DNA of 64,000 nt from Caballeronia sp. dw_276 (lineage in GTDB: Bacteria > Pseudomonadota > Gammaproteobacteria > Burkholderiales > Burkholderiaceae). Under the pieces are notes generated by a model, which was not told the DNA's origin, searched no databases, and saw nothing but the letters and a program-made list of their open reading frames with translations. Shown here one piece after another: positions 43,290-54,262 of this stretch. The DNA is taken from assembly GCF_018449635.1 (NCBI RefSeq), contig NZ_JAAVUV010000003.1, positions 558,001 to 622,000 of the forward strand, written 5' to 3'. Within the stretch, counting starts at the first letter, position 1. The number at the start of each line of letters is the position of its first letter. The translations under genes were made by a program, and so were the position numbers.

Positions 43290-44252
43290 TTATTTCTCGG
43301 ACGGCAAGGTCAATCCACGTGGCAGCGGAAACGACACTTTCTCTTCGATCCCCTCAAGCGGCCGCACATTCCGAACGCCCAGTTCACGCAGCCGTGCAAT
43401 CACCGCTTGCGCCAGCACTTCCGGCGCCGATGCACCCGCCGTCACGCCAATGCGCTTTTTCCCTTCCACCCATTTCGGATCGATTTGAGTGGGCGAATCC
43501 ACCATATAAGCAGGAATGCCGCGTTTTTCGGCTACTTCGCGCAGGCGGCTGGAATTCGAGCTATTCGGGCTGCCGACCACGATCACCACGTCGCATTGCG
43601 GCGCCAGAAACTTGACCGCATCCTGACGATTTTGCGTGGCGTAGCAAATATCCTGTTTCTTCGGCTCTTTCACCGACGGATATTTCGACTTCAACGCATT
43701 GATGATGGCCGACGCGTCATCCACCGAGAGCGTGGTCTGCGTCACATACGCGATCCGGTCCGGGTCCGCGAGCGCCAGCGCCTCCACGTCCTCGATATCT
43801 TCCACGAGGTGCATGCCCTGCCCGCTCTGACCCATGGTGCCTTCCACTTCTGGATGGCCCTTGTGACCGATCATGACGATATCGAAGCCGTCCTGACGCA
43901 TTTTGGCGACTTCCATATGCACCTTGGTCACGAGCGGGCAGGTGGCGTCGAACACACGCAGACCGCGCGTTTCGGCCTCGGCGCGAACCGCCTTCGACAC
44001 CCCGTGCGCGCTGAAAATCAGCGTGCTGCCTTCGGGCGCATCCGCCAGGTCTTCGATGAACACCGCGCCTTTCTTGCGCAGGTCCTCGACCACATAAGCG
44101 TTGTGCACGATCTCGTGGCGCACGTAGATGGGCGCGCCGAAAAGCGCGATCGCCCGCTCCACGATTTCAATCGCACGATCGACGCCCGCGCAGAAACCGC
44201 GCGGCTGGGCGAGGAGAATTTCGACATCGAGAAGGGTGTCAGTGGAGCTCAT
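43290..44252 (-). CDS. ispH: 4-hydroxy-3-methylbut-2-enyl diphosphate reductase
   Basis: 320 aa, last enzyme of the MEP isoprenoid pathway, producing IPP and DMAPP. The [4Fe-4S] cysteines are in [27 protein letters not shown] and [12 protein letters not shown]; substrate motif [13 protein letters not shown] is intact. In an operon with fkpB (2-nt gap), a pairing found in many proteobacteria. Confidence 0.96.
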   Translation of the reverse strand: MSSTDTLLDVEILLAQPRGFCAGVDRAIEIVERAIALFGAPIYVRHEIVHNAYVVEDLRKKGAVFIEDLADAPEGSTLIFSAHGVSKAVRAEAETRGLRVFDATCPLVTKVHMEVAKMRQDGFDIVMIGHKGHPEVEGTMGQSGQGMHLVEDIEDVEALALADPDRIAYVTQTTLSVDDASAIINALKSKYPSVKEPKKQDICYATQNRQDAVKFLAPQCDVVIVVGSPNSSNSSRLREVAEKRGIPAYMVDSPTQIDPKWVEGKKRIGVTAGASAPEVLAQAVIARLRELGVRNVRPLEGIEEKVSFPLPRGLTLPSEK

Positions 44253-44254
44253 GG

Positions 44255-44710
44255 CTACAGAATTCCGATGATTTTCACTTCGAACGCCAGCGGCTGGCCG
44301 GCAAGCGGATGGTTGAAATCGAACAGCGCGGAGGTCTCTCCGACTTCCTTGAGCACGCCGGCGTAGCGGCCGCCTCCAGGCGCGTTGAATTCCACGAGAT
44401 CGCCGGGGGAGAAGTTCTCGCCGATCATGGCGTTCTCACGCAGCGTGGCGAGCGAAACCCACTGCAGCATTTCAGGATTGCGCGGGCCGAACGCCTGCTC
44501 AGGCGTCAGCCGAAAGGTCGAGTGGTGCCCCACCTTCAGACCCAGCAGAATGTCTTCAAGCGGCGGAGCAAGGTGGCCCTCGCCCAACAAAAGCGTGGCG
44601 GGTTTGTCGGCGAACGTGCTGACAATGTCCGCACCATCCTCAAGCGCCAGCCGGTAGTGAAGCGTAACGTGCGAACCGGGTTTCACTTCGGAGATATCGA
44701 TGATGCTCAT
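44255..44710 (-). CDS. fkpB: FKBP-type peptidyl-prolyl isomerase (SlpA-like)
   Basis: 151 aa. FKBP fold with inserted IF chaperone domain: [40 protein letters not shown], then [20 protein letters not shown] and the C-terminal [18 protein letters not shown] typical of the SlyD/SlpA subgroup. It lacks a His-rich metal tail, which favours FkpB/SlpA over SlyD. Directly upstream of ispH. Confidence 0.92.
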   Translation of the reverse strand: MSIIDISEVKPGSHVTLHYRLALEDGADIVSTFADKPATLLLGEGHLAPPLEDILLGLKVGHHSTFRLTPEQAFGPRNPEMLQWVSLATLRENAMIGENFSPGDLVEFNAPGGGRYAGVLKEVGETSALFDFNHPLAGQPLAFEVKIIGIL

Positions 44711-45001
44711 GTTTGATCGTATTAGCCGTAAAAGCCGTAATCACCTGGTCAGCCAGCCTCGCCGCCCAATGAAGGGCCGTGCGTCCGGACGGAACGCAAC
44801 AGTGGCAAAAGCCCGGCTGACGCCCGGGAGTCGCGTTACCAAAGGGCTGATGTTGAACGTAAATGCCCGACAAGCCATCGGTAAGGCGCCCGGGCAGGCG
44901 CGAAACCCCCATTGTAAGCCACAGTGCCCGGGCCACGCCGACGGCTCTTCGAGACAACTTGTGACCCACTGCAACCATTTTGCCCTTGGCGGGAGCGTGC
45001 C

Positions 45002-45774
45002 ATGAACGCCCGTCTTGATTTAGTGCAGGCCGACGCCGTCAGCCTCACCGAATCCCTGCCGCCGCCTTTCTCCGACGACAAGAACCCGGCCGTGCCCCGC
45101 ATTCTGGACTGGCCGGAACATGATCGTCCGCGAGAACGGCTTTTGCAGCAGGGCGCGCACGCGTTATCGGATGCTGAATTGCTGGCGTTGTTCCTGAACA
45201 CCGGGCGACCGGGCATGACGTCAGTGGATGTCGCGCGCGACCTTCTCACCCGGTTCGAGTCGATCCGCGGGGTGCTTGGCGCGACCGCGACCGAATTACG
45301 CAGGTTTGGGGAATCGGACCGGCCAAGGCGGCGCTGCTGCTGGCGGTGTCCGAGTTGTGTCAGCGCGCGCTGGCCGAGAAAACCCGCGACCGGCCGTTGC
45401 TCGACGCACCCCAGGCCGTGGAAGACTATTTGAAGTGGCTGATCGGCAACCGGCACAACGAGGTGTTTGTCACACTGTTCCTGGACATCCGGCATTGCCT
45501 GATAACCGTAGACGAATCCGCCAAAGGTTCGCTTTCGCGAGTCGCCGTGTATCCGCGGGAAATCGTGCGCCGCGCACTGTCGCTGAACGCCGCAAGCTTG
45601 ATCGTTGCGCATAATCACCCGTCCGGCGGCGTTACGCCAAGCGCGAGTGACCGCCGGCTTACGCGTCTGCTGCACGAGTCGCTCGCGCTCATCGACATCC
45701 GGCTGCTGGATCATCTGGTCGTGGCGTCGAACGAAGTATTTTCTTTTTCGCGACAGGGCTGGATGCCGGGCTGA
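45002..45774 (+). pseudogene. radC: radC, split by a one-base frameshift
   Basis: RadC family (JAMM domain). The N-terminal UBX/HhH part is read in one frame from ATG 45002 ([40 protein letters not shown]), to about 45304. The family sequence then continues in another frame: [36 protein letters not shown] and the metal-binding JAMM motif [14 protein letters not shown]. Restoring one G in CAGGTTT (45301-45307) to give CAGGGTTT rejoins the frames. As written, translation from 45002 leaves the RadC sequence before the JAMM domain and stops at 45433. A start inside the second frame (45346) would give a JAMM-only fragment. Sequencing error is the main alternative. Confidence 0.82.
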
Positions 45775-45905
45775 CACGGCTTCATTGGACGAACAACCGC
45801 GAAACCTTGCCCGGACGGCCTTGTAACGGCGTTGTGCGAGGCGAAAATGCCACGAAACCCGCCGTCCATGGCGTCGCCGGGTACCTCGTCCGATACCAAA
45901 AAGAG

Positions 45906-45935
45906 TTGATTTTGCTAGTTTTTTGCGGGTAGAAT
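45906..45935 (+). promoter_or_regulatory. Predicted rpmBG promoter
   Basis: TTGATT (45906-45911), 18-bp spacer, TAGAAT (45930-45935). Predicted leader of about 128 nt. The rest of the radC-rpmB gap shows no gene. Confidence 0.5.
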
Positions 45936-46069
45936 CTCGGTTTGCTTCTTTCAACCAACCTGTTCCGAGCGTACGCAGTCATTTCGGGCATGCCATTGTG
46001 CTAGCCCGTAGCGGTCCAAAGTGTACTTGCCGTTCGAACTCAGAATTAAAGCGTCTTAGGAGTGCTCTC

Positions 46070-46303
46070 ATGGCACGTGTATGCCAAGTAACCGGGAAGG
46101 GGCCGATGAGCGGCAACAACGTTTCCCATGCGAACAACCGCACCAAGCGTCGTTTCCTGCCCAATCTGCAAAACCGTCGCTTCTTCGTTGAAAGCGAAAA
46201 CCGTTGGGTTCGTCTGCGTCTCTCGAACGCCGGCCTTCGCCTGATCGACAAGAACGGCATCGACTCCGTGCTCGCAGATTTGCGCGCACGTGGTGAAGTC
46301 TAA
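46070..46303 (+). CDS. rpmB: 50S ribosomal protein L28
   Basis: 77 aa. [20 protein letters not shown] and the basic [12 protein letters not shown] segment are diagnostic of L28. RBS TTAGGAG precedes the ATG. Operon with rpmG, the universal bacterial arrangement. Confidence 0.98.
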   Translation: MARVCQVTGKGPMSGNNVSHANNRTKRRFLPNLQNRRFFVESENRWVRLRLSNAGLRLIDKNGIDSVLADLRARGEV

Positions 46304-46314
46304 GGAGCACGAAT

Positions 46315-46482
46315 ATGGCCAAGGGCGCACGCGACAAGATCAAGCTGGAATCGACCGCTGGCACGGGTCACTTCTACACGACCACGAAGAACAAGCGCAA
46401 CATGCCGGAAAAGATGGCGATCAAGAAGTTCGATCCCGTTGTCCGCAAGCACGTTGAGTACAAGGAAACGAAGATCAAATAA
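46315..46482 (+). CDS. rpmG: 50S ribosomal protein L33
   Basis: 55 aa. Starts [20 protein letters not shown] and continues [20 protein letters not shown], the cysteine-free (zinc-independent) form of L33. RBS TAAGGAG, 11 nt after rpmB. Terminator follows 28 nt after the stop. Confidence 0.98.
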   Translation: MAKGARDKIKLESTAGTGHFYTTTKNKRNMPEKMAIKKFDPVVRKHVEYKETKIK

Positions 46483-46510
46483 GGTCTTGGTTTCGGTTGT
46501 ATCGCTGCAC

Positions 46511-46541
46511 AAAAAAAGCCTCGCTCACGCGAGGCTTTTTG
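46511..46541 (+). terminator. Terminator of rpmBG
   Basis: AAAAAGCCTCGC-TCAC-GCGAGGCTTTTT, with the same stem sequence as the terminator at 4813-4841. Confidence 0.92.
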
Positions 46542-46708
46542 CTTTGCGCCAGCGCTTGCGCATCGGCCGTCCTCTGCCCCTACTGCCCGAACGGCAAAGT
46601 GACCGGATTGCATGCCGCACGTTATGCTTATCGACCATACTTTTTCACATGCCATCGGCGTGAATCGAAAAGGTCATGGCGGACAATCAAAAACGGAGAC
46701 GTGGCAGG

Positions 46709-48307
46709 ATGAATTTCGATGTGGCAATCATCGGCAGCGGGTTGGCGGGCCTGAGCGTCGCCCTGAATCTTGCGGACACACGGCGCGTCGTGATCCTCGC
46801 CAAACGCAGCGTGAGCGAGGGCGCGAGCGACTGGGCGCAAGGCGGCATTGCAGCCGTGCTCGATTCCGGCGACAGCACGGACAATCACTTCGATGACACG
46901 CTCGTCGCCGGCGCCGGGCTGTGCGACGCGGCGGCCACGCGGTTCATCGTGGACAACGGGCGTGCCGCTATCGAATGGTTGATCGAGCAAGGCGTGCCGT
47001 TCACCAAGGATGTTTCCGCCGAGCTCGGCTTTCATCTGACGCGCGAGGGCGGCCATAGCCACCGGCGCGTCATTCACGCCGCCGACGCCACCGGCCACGC
47101 CGTCGTCAGCACGCTCAACGAGCGCGTGCGCAATCATTCGAACATCACGGTTCTCGAAGATCATCACGCCATCGACCTGATCACGTCGGAGCACCTCGGG
47201 CTTCCCGGGCATCGATGTCACGGCTTGTATGCGCTCGACATTGCCAGCGGACGCACCGTCACCATCGAAGCGCCACATACCGTGCTCGCGACCGGCGGCG
47301 CCGGGAAGGTCTATCTCTACACCACGAACCCGGATACCGCGACGGGCGATGGCATTGCGATGGCCTGGCGCGCGGGCTGCCGCGTGTCGAACATGGAGTT
47401 CATCCAGTTCCATCCGACCTGCCTGTTTCATCCGTACGCCAAGTCGTTCCTGATCTCCGAAGCGGTTCGCGGCGAAGGCGGCATCCTGCGTCTACCCGAC
47501 GGCACCCGTTTCATGCCCGCGCACGACGAACGCGCCGAGCTGGCGCCACGCGACATCGTGGCCCGGGCGATCGACTTCGAGATCAAGAAGCGCGGTATCG
47601 ACTGCGTGTATCTCGATATCAGCCATCAACCCGAAGCGTTCCTGCAGGAGCACTTCCCTACCATCCTCGCGCGCTGTCGCGAATTTGGCATCGATATAAC
47701 CAAGGAGCCGATTCCCGTCGTGCCGGCCGCGCATTACACGTGCGGCGGCGTGGTCACAGATCTGGCCGGGCGCACGGATCGCGCCGGGCTTTATGCCGTG
47801 GGGGAAACGTCGTGCACCGGTCTGCACGGCGCGAACCGGCTTGCCAGCAATTCCCTGCTCGAATGTCTCGTGATCGGACGCGCTGCGGCGCAGGCTATGG
47901 AGGCCGAAGGCTATGCCACGAGTGCGCACGAACCGCTGCCGGCATGGGACGAAAGCCGCGTGTCCGATCCGGACGAAGAAGTTGTCGTCGCGCACAACTG
48001 GGACGAGTTGCGCCGGCTGATGTGGAACTACGTGGGCATTGTGCGCACCGATAAACGCCTGGCTCGCGCGCAGCATCGGATTGCATTGCTGCGCGATGAA
48101 ATCCACGAGTACTACGCGAATTTCAAGGTGAGCCGGGATTTGCTCGAACTGCGCAATCTGGTCGATGTCGCTTCGATGATCGTGGAAAGCGCATGTTCGC
48201 GGCGTGAGAGCCGCGGCCTGCACTTCAGCCGCGATTGGCCGGAGACCTTGCCGAAGGCGCTACCGACCGTGCTCACGCCGCCGGTGCTCAGGCGGCGGGA
48301 AAGTTAA
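46709..48307 (+). CDS. nadB: L-aspartate oxidase
   Basis: 532 aa, FAD enzyme that oxidises aspartate to iminoaspartate, the first step of de novo NAD synthesis. N-terminal FAD motif [20 protein letters not shown], then [12 protein letters not shown], active-site region [16 protein letters not shown] and [38 protein letters not shown]. Start at 46709 gives the canonical N-terminus; an in-frame ATG at 46676 would add 11 residues. Its stop overlaps that of convergent hutG in TTAA. Confidence 0.95.
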   Translation: MNFDVAIIGSGLAGLSVALNLADTRRVVILAKRSVSEGASDWAQGGIAAVLDSGDSTDNHFDDTLVAGAGLCDAAATRFIVDNGRAAIEWLIEQGVPFTKDVSAELGFHLTREGGHSHRRVIHAADATGHAVVSTLNERVRNHSNITVLEDHHAIDLITSEHLGLPGHRCHGLYALDIASGRTVTIEAPHTVLATGGAGKVYLYTTNPDTATGDGIAMAWRAGCRVSNMEFIQFHPTCLFHPYAKSFLISEAVRGEGGILRLPDGTRFMPAHDERAELAPRDIVARAIDFEIKKRGIDCVYLDISHQPEAFLQEHFPTILARCREFGIDITKEPIPVVPAAHYTCGGVVTDLAGRTDRAGLYAVGETSCTGLHGANRLASNSLLECLVIGRAAAQAMEAEGYATSAHEPLPAWDESRVSDPDEEVVVAHNWDELRRLMWNYVGIVRTDKRLARAQHRIALLRDEIHEYYANFKVSRDLLELRNLVDVASMIVESACSRRESRGLHFSRDWPETLPKALPTVLTPPVLRRRES

Positions 48308-49104
48308 GCCGCGCGTACCGCGTCCAGCGCGTGCTGCACGAGGGTCTGAATTACCGGAGCGACCTGCCCTGCACGTGTTTCATCGTATTTGTATGGACGC
48401 GTTTCTTCCATATACGTGATTTGCGAGAGCTCCAGTTGCACCGCGTGGATGCCGTCCTGCGGCTTGCCAAAGTGCCGCGTGATGTAGCCGCCCTTGAAGC
48501 GCCCGTTTGCAACAGCCGTGTATGCGCCGTTCTCCGCGACCAGCGCCTCGAGATTCTCGGCCAAACCCGGCACCGCGCTTTCGCCGCCCGCTGTGCCGAG
48601 GTTGAAGTCGAAGAGCCTGCCATCGAAGAAACGCGGCACGTGCGAGCGGATGGAATGTGCTTCCCACAACAGCACCTTGCCGTGCGTGGCTTTCAGACGC
48701 GCGAGTTCTTCGGCAAGCGCGTTGTGATACGGCCGCCAGTATTTTTCTCGACGATCGGCGATCTGCGCTTCCGTCGGCGCGCCGCCTTCCGGGTAGAGCG
48801 GTTCGCTGTTGAAGGTATCGACGGGACACAGGCCGGTTGTATCGCGTCCTGGGTAGAGGTTTGCGCCGTCGGGTGGACGGTTCAAATCGATCACGTAGCG
48901 CGAATTGAACGGCGCCAGGATCGACGCGCCCATGTCCACGGCGAACGCGTAGAGGCGTTCGAGATGCCAGTCGGTGTCGTCGACTTCGCGGGCGATGGGA
49001 TTCATTGTTGCCGCGATAGTTTCCGGAATCTGCGTGCCGGCGTGCGGGATGGAAATCAGCAGCGGCGCCGTGCCGCGCTTCAAGGTGAAAACCTGATCGG
49101 TCAT
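48304..49104 (-). CDS. hutG: N-formylglutamate deformylase
   Basis: 266 aa. Final hut step, N-formylglutamate to glutamate and formate. [16 protein letters not shown] (zinc His), [20 protein letters not shown] and [18 protein letters not shown] match the family. Together with HutF it forms the five-step (formate-releasing) branch of histidine degradation. Last gene of hutUDIFG. Confidence 0.94.
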   Translation of the reverse strand: MTDQVFTLKRGTAPLLISIPHAGTQIPETIAATMNPIAREVDDTDWHLERLYAFAVDMGASILAPFNSRYVIDLNRPPDGANLYPGRDTTGLCPVDTFNSEPLYPEGGAPTEAQIADRREKYWRPYHNALAEELARLKATHGKVLLWEAHSIRSHVPRFFDGRLFDFNLGTAGGESAVPGLAENLEALVAENGAYTAVANGRFKGGYITRHFGKPQDGIHAVQLELSQITYMEETRPYKYDETRAGQVAPVIQTLVQHALDAVRAA

Positions 49105-49116
49105 GGATGCGTTCCT

Positions 49117-50502
49117 TTATTTGAGCAAGCCCGCCAGCGTTTTCCGATACTGCCCGAATGCCTCGCGTTCATCGCGATGCCGGCGCGCTTCGACCACGAC
49201 TTTACCGCCGACACAAACATCCAGCACGGGCGTCTCGCCATGTTCGCAGAACACGACACCCGATAACCACGCGTCCGGCGCCTGCCCGGCGATGGCCGAA
49301 TGGTCGGGATCGAGCACGATGAAATCCGCACGGCGTCCCGTTTCCAGCGCACCGACCGCGCGGCCGGTCGCGTACGCGCCGCCTTGCATGGCGGCATCGA
49401 ACAGGCGATCGGCGACGTGCGTTTGCTTCTCCGATGCCAGCACGTTGCGCTCACGCCGCGTAAGACGTTGTCCGTATTCGAGCAGACGCAGCTCGGAGCG
49501 CCAGTCGAGCGCGATATGGCTGTCCGAGCCGAGCCCGAAGCGGCCGTTGTCGGCGAGATAGGCGTGCGTCGGAAAAATGCCGTCGCCGAGATTGGCTTCG
49601 GTCGTCAGGCACAAACCCGCTACGGCGCGGCTTGCGGCCATCGCGCGGACTTCGTTTTCATCGACGTGCGTTGCGTGCACGAGGCACCAGCGTTCGTTCA
49701 CGTCGAAGTTGTCGAGCAGCCATTGCACCGGGCGCGCTTTCAGGACGTCGAGACAGGCATCGACTTCCGCCGTCTGTTCCGCGACATGGATGTGCACCGG
49801 CGCGCCGGGAAATTCGCGGTCGAGGCCGGCGAGCATCCGTCCCAACGTCTCCTTCGATACCGCGCGCAGCGAGTGCGGCGCGACGCCATATCGGCGATTG
49901 CCGTTTTCCGGTTGAGTCGAGCGCAATGAAACGAGCGCGTCCAGCAGGCTTTCCGGCGTATGGATGAAGCGCGCCTGGCCCGGCGTAGGCTCGCGTGCTC
50001 CAAAGCCGCTGAACTGGTACAGCACGGGCAGCATCGTCATGCCGATGCCGGTTTGCTCGGCCGCGCCGACCACGCGCGCGGCCATTTCGGCGGGATTCGC
50101 GTAGGGCGCGCCGTCGGGCGTGTTGTGCACGTAATGGAATTCGCAGACCGACGTATAGCCCGCCTTCAACATTTCGATGTAAAGCCAGCGCGCAATATCG
50201 CCCAGACTTTCCGGCGATATCCGTGCGGCGAACCGATACATCAGATCGCGCCAGCTCCAGAAACTGTCCGTGGGGTTCGCGCGATATTCGGTGAGGCCGG
50301 CCATCGCGCGCTGGAACGCGTGCGAGTGGAGATTCGGCATGCCGGCGAGCACGGGGCCGTTGGCTTTCTGCACGCCCGCCGGCTGCGTGGTGTCCGGTGT
50401 CACGGCAATCAACGTGCCGTGATCGTCCCATTCGAGCAGCACGTCGCGGCGCCAGCCATCCTGCAAACGCGCGTGTTCGGCAAACAGGCTGTTTTTTGTC
50501 AT
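49117..50502 (-). CDS. hutF: Formimidoylglutamate deiminase
   Basis: 461 aa, amidohydrolase that converts N-formimino-glutamate to N-formylglutamate. Zinc-binding [37 protein letters not shown] and [11 protein letters not shown] are visible. ATG at 50502 overlaps the hutI stop by 4 nt (ATGA). Presence of hutF and hutG together defines the pathway variant. Confidence 0.95.
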   Translation of the reverse strand: MTKNSLFAEHARLQDGWRRDVLLEWDDHGTLIAVTPDTTQPAGVQKANGPVLAGMPNLHSHAFQRAMAGLTEYRANPTDSFWSWRDLMYRFAARISPESLGDIARWLYIEMLKAGYTSVCEFHYVHNTPDGAPYANPAEMAARVVGAAEQTGIGMTMLPVLYQFSGFGAREPTPGQARFIHTPESLLDALVSLRSTQPENGNRRYGVAPHSLRAVSKETLGRMLAGLDREFPGAPVHIHVAEQTAEVDACLDVLKARPVQWLLDNFDVNERWCLVHATHVDENEVRAMAASRAVAGLCLTTEANLGDGIFPTHAYLADNGRFGLGSDSHIALDWRSELRLLEYGQRLTRRERNVLASEKQTHVADRLFDAAMQGGAYATGRAVGALETGRRADFIVLDPDHSAIAGQAPDAWLSGVVFCEHGETPVLDVCVGGKVVVEARRHRDEREAFGQYRKTLAGLLK

Positions 50503-51734
50503 GCGATTTTCCGTTTGTCTACGGTGATGGCGCCGTGCCGCACGACCAGCGCGCAGCGGTCCAGCCCGGTCCAGTACGCCAGTTCCGCGAGCGTCTCGAT
50601 ATCCCACGCGACGAAATCCGCCTTCGCGCCGAGCTTGATTTCGCCGGCGACATCGGCGTGACCGAGCGCTTTTGCGCCGTGACGCGTGACGCCCGCAAGC
50701 ACCTCGGCCACCGACAGCCGGAACAACGTGCAACCCATGTTGAGCATCAACAACAATGACGTGCTCGGCGATGTACCCGGATTGCTGTCAGTTGCGAGCG
50801 CGATGGGCACGCCGTGACGGCGCAGCAGGTCGATCGGCGGCAACTGCTTCTCGCGGATGAAATAAAACGCGCCGGGTAACAACACGGCCACCGTGCCGGC
50901 TTCGCGCATGGCGATGGCGCCGGTTTCATCGAGGAATTCGAGGTGATCGGCGGACAATGCGTGATGCTTCGCCGCGAGCACCGCGCCGCCCATCAGCGAC
51001 AACTGTTCCGCGTGCATCTTCACGCGCAAATTCAGTTTCGATGCCGCGTTGAACACGCGCTCGGCTTGTTCCAGCGTGAACGCAATGCGCTCGCAAAAGA
51101 CATCGACGGCATCGATCAAACCTTCGGCCGCGAGCGTCGGCAACATCTCTTGGCAGACGTGGGCGATGTAGTCATCGGCGCGACCGGCGTATTCCGGCGG
51201 CAACGCGTGCGCACCGAGGAACGTCGTGGAAATCGTTACCGGCCGGGTTTCGGCTAGGCGCCGCGCGACACGCAGCATCTTGCGTTCGGTCGCCAGATCC
51301 AGGCCATAACCCGACTTGATCTCAAGCGCCGTCACACCCTCGGCGAGCAGCGCGTCGAGGCGTCGCAGAGATTGCGCGAACAATTCGTCTTCGCTCGCCG
51401 CGCGCGTGTTGCGCACCGTCGAGACGATGCCGCCGCCGCGTTTCGCGATGTCTTCGTAACTCGCGCCTTCGAGGCGCATCGCGAATTCTTCGGCGCGGTT
51501 TCCGGCGTAGACGAGGTGCGTATGGCAATCGACCAGACCCGGCGTGACGATTCTCTGCTGCAGATCATGATTTGAAGCGTCGGCGAACCCGGACGGCAAA
51601 TCGGCTTCCGCGCCGAACCATTCAATGCGGTCGCCGCGTACGACGATCGCCGCGTTTTCCACGACGTCCGCCGGATCGGCGCGCGGCGCAAGACGTGCGT
51701 TGCGCCAGACCTGCAAAACGTTATCGAGGGCCAT
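50499..51734 (-). CDS. hutI: Imidazolonepropionase
   Basis: 411 aa, metal-dependent amidohydrolase opening the imidazolone ring. [20 protein letters not shown] (metal His pair), [39 protein letters not shown] and [20 protein letters not shown] are characteristic. I start at 51734 ([12 protein letters not shown]) with GGATCC upstream; the start overlaps the end of hutD by 14 nt. A longer in-frame start at 51764 is possible. Confidence 0.95.
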   Translation of the reverse strand: MALDNVLQVWRNARLAPRADPADVVENAAIVVRGDRIEWFGAEADLPSGFADASNHDLQQRIVTPGLVDCHTHLVYAGNRAEEFAMRLEGASYEDIAKRGGGIVSTVRNTRAASEDELFAQSLRRLDALLAEGVTALEIKSGYGLDLATERKMLRVARRLAETRPVTISTTFLGAHALPPEYAGRADDYIAHVCQEMLPTLAAEGLIDAVDVFCERIAFTLEQAERVFNAASKLNLRVKMHAEQLSLMGGAVLAAKHHALSADHLEFLDETGAIAMREAGTVAVLLPGAFYFIREKQLPPIDLLRRHGVPIALATDSNPGTSPSTSLLLMLNMGCTLFRLSVAEVLAGVTRHGAKALGHADVAGEIKLGAKADFVAWDIETLAELAYWTGLDRCALVVRHGAITVDKRKIA

Positions 51735-52317
51735 GGCCGGGATCCTTTGAAACGATGCGGGCATCGATCAGAACCGCCTCGTGCGAAAGCGGCTCGATGC
51801 TCAGCGCGCCATTCTCGCTTGCATCGATAACCAACGCATCGCCTTGAGCTAGTCGCTCGCCGTCCACCGCAAACTCGCCCAGCGCGCAGACCAGCACGAC
51901 GCTGCCCTGCTCCACTTGAAGCGTTTCGGCAGCGCGCCGTACCGTCACTTTTCCCGACACGCGATCGCGCCTCAACATGAGGTTGAGATCACGCGTGGGA
52001 CCGTGGGGCAGTTCCGCGCTGATCGACGACTCGCCCGCAAACGCGACCGAATCCCAGCGCGAGAGGACGTACTCCGGCCCGTCTGAATCGATGAGCACCA
52101 TCTCCTTGCCCTCGATCAGCGTCAGCACGCGATCGACTCCCTCGAACACCGAAAACGCGCCCGCCGCCGATACATCCGCGACGCTCACGCGCCAGTCGAA
52201 TGCATCGAACGCGGCGCCCTTCGGTGACGCCGCGATCTCACGCGTTGCGCCGCCGCCGTTTTTCCACGGCACGGCCTTCAAATCGGCCGCGCGGATGATG
52301 CTGAAGGCAAATGACAT
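51721..52317 (-). CDS. hutD: HutD family protein
   Basis: 198-aa cupin-like protein. The HutD opening [19 protein letters not shown] and [20 protein letters not shown] are clear. In Pseudomonas fluorescens HutD is proposed to buffer hut expression, probably by binding urocanate. The start at 52317 lies 1 nt after the hutU stop, so the two are coupled; an upstream in-frame start at 52389 would overlap hutU. Confidence 0.92.
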   Translation of the reverse strand: MSFAFSIIRAADLKAVPWKNGGGATREIAASPKGAAFDAFDWRVSVADVSAAGAFSVFEGVDRVLTLIEGKEMVLIDSDGPEYVLSRWDSVAFAGESSISAELPHGPTRDLNLMLRRDRVSGKVTVRRAAETLQVEQGSVVLVCALGEFAVDGERLAQGDALVIDASENGALSIEPLSHEAVLIDARIVSKDPGHGPR

Positions 52318-52318
52318 A

Positions 52319-54001
52319 TCAGGTCGTGATGAACGGAAGGTCGAGACCGAACTTTTTAGCACATTCGATGGCTTGCTCGTAACCGGCATCGCCGTGACGC
52401 ATCACGCCTGATGCGCAGTCGTTCACGAGAACGCGCGCCAGACGCTTGTGAGCGGCGTCCGTGCCATCAGCAACGATCACCATGCCCGCGTGCTGCGAAT
52501 AACCCATGCCCACGCCACCGCCATGATGCAGGCTGACCCACGTCGCGCCGCCGGCCGTGTTCAAAAGCGCGTTCAGCAACGGCCAGTCGGACACGGCGTC
52601 CGTGCCGTCCTTCATGCTTTCCGTCTCGCGATTCGGGCTTGCGACAGAACCCGTGTCCAGATGATCGCGGCCAATGACGATCGGCGCTTTCAGCTCGCCG
52701 TTCTTCACCATCTCGTTGAATGCGAGACCGGCGACGTGACGTTCGCCCAGGCCCAGCCAGCAAATGCGCGCCGGCAAACCCTGGAACGCGATGCGGTCGC
52801 GCGCCATATCGAGCCAGCGGTTCATGCCGGCATTGTGCGGGAACAATTCTTTCAGCTTGGCGTCGGTCTTGTAGATGTCTTCCGGATCGCCGGAAAGCGC
52901 GACCCAGCGGAACGGGCCCTTGCCTTCGCAGAACAACGGGCGAATGTACGCGGGAACGAAGCCGGGGAAATCGAAAGCGTTTTTCACGCCGTCATCGAAA
53001 GCGACCTGACGCAGGTTGTTGCCGTAATCGACGGCGGGGATGCCCATTGCGTGGAAATCCAGCATGGCCTGGACGTGCTGGGCGCACGAGCGTTGCGCGG
53101 CGGCCTTGAGTTCGGCATGTTGCGATGCATCCAGCGATGCCGCGCGCCACTTTTCCAGGCTCCAGCCAGCCGGCAGATAACCGTTGATCAGATCGTGCGA
53201 CGAGGTTTGATCGGTGACCAGATCCGGCTTGATGGCGCCGGCCTTCGCGCGACGCACGAGTTCCGGGAGCACTTCGGCGGCGTTGCCCAAAAGTGCGATC
53301 GAGATTGCATCGCCGGCGGCCGTGTGTTGCTTGATCAGTTCGAGCGCGTGATCGATGTCCTTCGCTTGTTTATCGACGTAACGCGTGCGCAGCCGGAAAT
53401 CGATACGCGTCTGATCGCACTCAATATTCAGCGATACCGCCCCCGCGAGCGTGGCCGCGAGCGGCTGCGCGCCACCCATGCCGCCGAGACCCGCCGTCAG
53501 AATCCAGCGGCCTTTCCAGCTGCCGTTGAAATGTTGGCGCGCTGCTTCCACGAACGTTTCGTACGTACCCTGCACGATCCCCTGGCTGCCGATATAGATC
53601 CAGCTTCCGGCCGTCATCTGGCCGTACATGAAGAGACCCTTGCGATCGAGTTCGTTGAAATGTTCCCACGTCGCCCATTTCGGCACGAGATTCGAGTTCG
53701 CGATCAGCACGCGCGGCGCATCGGCGTGCGTCTTGAACACGCCAACCGGCTTGCCTGATTGCACGAGCAGCGATTCATCGTTTTCCAGGCGCTGCAGCGT
53801 TTCCAGGATCTTGTCGAGGCATTCCCAGTTGCGCGCGGCGCGGCCTATACCGCCGTACACGACCAGCTTGTCCGGGTTCTCGGCGACTTCGGGATCGAGA
53901 TTGTTCAGCAACATCCGATACGGCGCTTCAGTGAGCCAGCTCTTGCACGTGAGTTCGGTGCCGCGCGGTGCGCGCAGGGGACGCGGATTGTGGTTTTTCA
54001 T
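52319..54001 (-). CDS. hutU: Urocanate hydratase
   Basis: 560 aa, NAD-containing enzyme converting urocanate to imidazolonepropionate. Contains the urocanase signature [16 protein letters not shown] with the active-site Cys, and [20 protein letters not shown] in the NAD region. ATG at 54001 preceded by GAGGAG. It opens the hutUDIFG operon; a HutC-type palindrome lies 91-102 bp upstream. Confidence 0.96.
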   Translation of the reverse strand: MKNHNPRPLRAPRGTELTCKSWLTEAPYRMLLNNLDPEVAENPDKLVVYGGIGRAARNWECLDKILETLQRLENDESLLVQSGKPVGVFKTHADAPRVLIANSNLVPKWATWEHFNELDRKGLFMYGQMTAGSWIYIGSQGIVQGTYETFVEAARQHFNGSWKGRWILTAGLGGMGGAQPLAATLAGAVSLNIECDQTRIDFRLRTRYVDKQAKDIDHALELIKQHTAAGDAISIALLGNAAEVLPELVRRAKAGAIKPDLVTDQTSSHDLINGYLPAGWSLEKWRAASLDASQHAELKAAAQRSCAQHVQAMLDFHAMGIPAVDYGNNLRQVAFDDGVKNAFDFPGFVPAYIRPLFCEGKGPFRWVALSGDPEDIYKTDAKLKELFPHNAGMNRWLDMARDRIAFQGLPARICWLGLGERHVAGLAFNEMVKNGELKAPIVIGRDHLDTGSVASPNRETESMKDGTDAVSDWPLLNALLNTAGGATWVSLHHGGGVGMGYSQHAGMVIVADGTDAAHKRLARVLVNDCASGVMRHGDAGYEQAIECAKKFGLDLPFITT

Positions 54002-54091
54002 CAAAGCACTCCTCGGACAGGATGGGGAATATTCGGTGTCTTGAGGCCGGTGGCGCGGCTTTCAATGAGCTTTGCGCGCTGGGCCGACAAG

Positions 54092-54103
54092 TTGTATATA
54101 CAA
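54092..54103. promoter_or_regulatory. HutC-type operator at the hutU promoter
   Basis: Perfect 12-bp palindrome TTGTATATACAA containing GT-A-TA-T-AC, the GntR/HutC-subfamily consensus GTNTANAC. Overlaps the likely -10 (TATATA) of hutU. Confidence 0.7.
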
Positions 54104-54244
54104 GTCTGAATTAAAATAAAAAGGAGTGCAAGCGAAGCTTTATCCAATCGCGTAGGGGTTTACTTTAATGAGACGAGAGCGAGGCCTGGCGGGGGGCGGC
54201 GAGCGAAACAAATGGAAGTGCCGCCAGCAAATGGCGGCACGAAT

Positions 54245-54256
54245 CTGTCTATACAG
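54245..54256. promoter_or_regulatory. Second HutC-type site upstream of hutU
   Basis: CTGTCTATACAG, near-palindromic, core TGTCTATACA. Its centre is about 153 bp from the site at 54092-54103. Confidence 0.55.
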
Positions 54257-54262
54257 CAGGGT

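Larger units (their letters stand above)
54002..54262. promoter_or_regulatory. hutU promoter region; position where hutC might be expected
   Basis: 261 bp between hutU and the HAL-like gene. It contains two HutC-type sites (54092-54103 and 54245-54256) and no reading frame resembling a GntR regulator or its remnant. A TTTTTA-N16-TATATA promoter can be read on the minus strand with its -10 inside the first site. Confidence 0.6.

Noticed and set aside
48304..48307. Possible frameshift or fusion at the nadB/hutG junction
   Set aside because: Both proteins end normally; the TTAA simply serves as overlapping stop codons of convergent genes.
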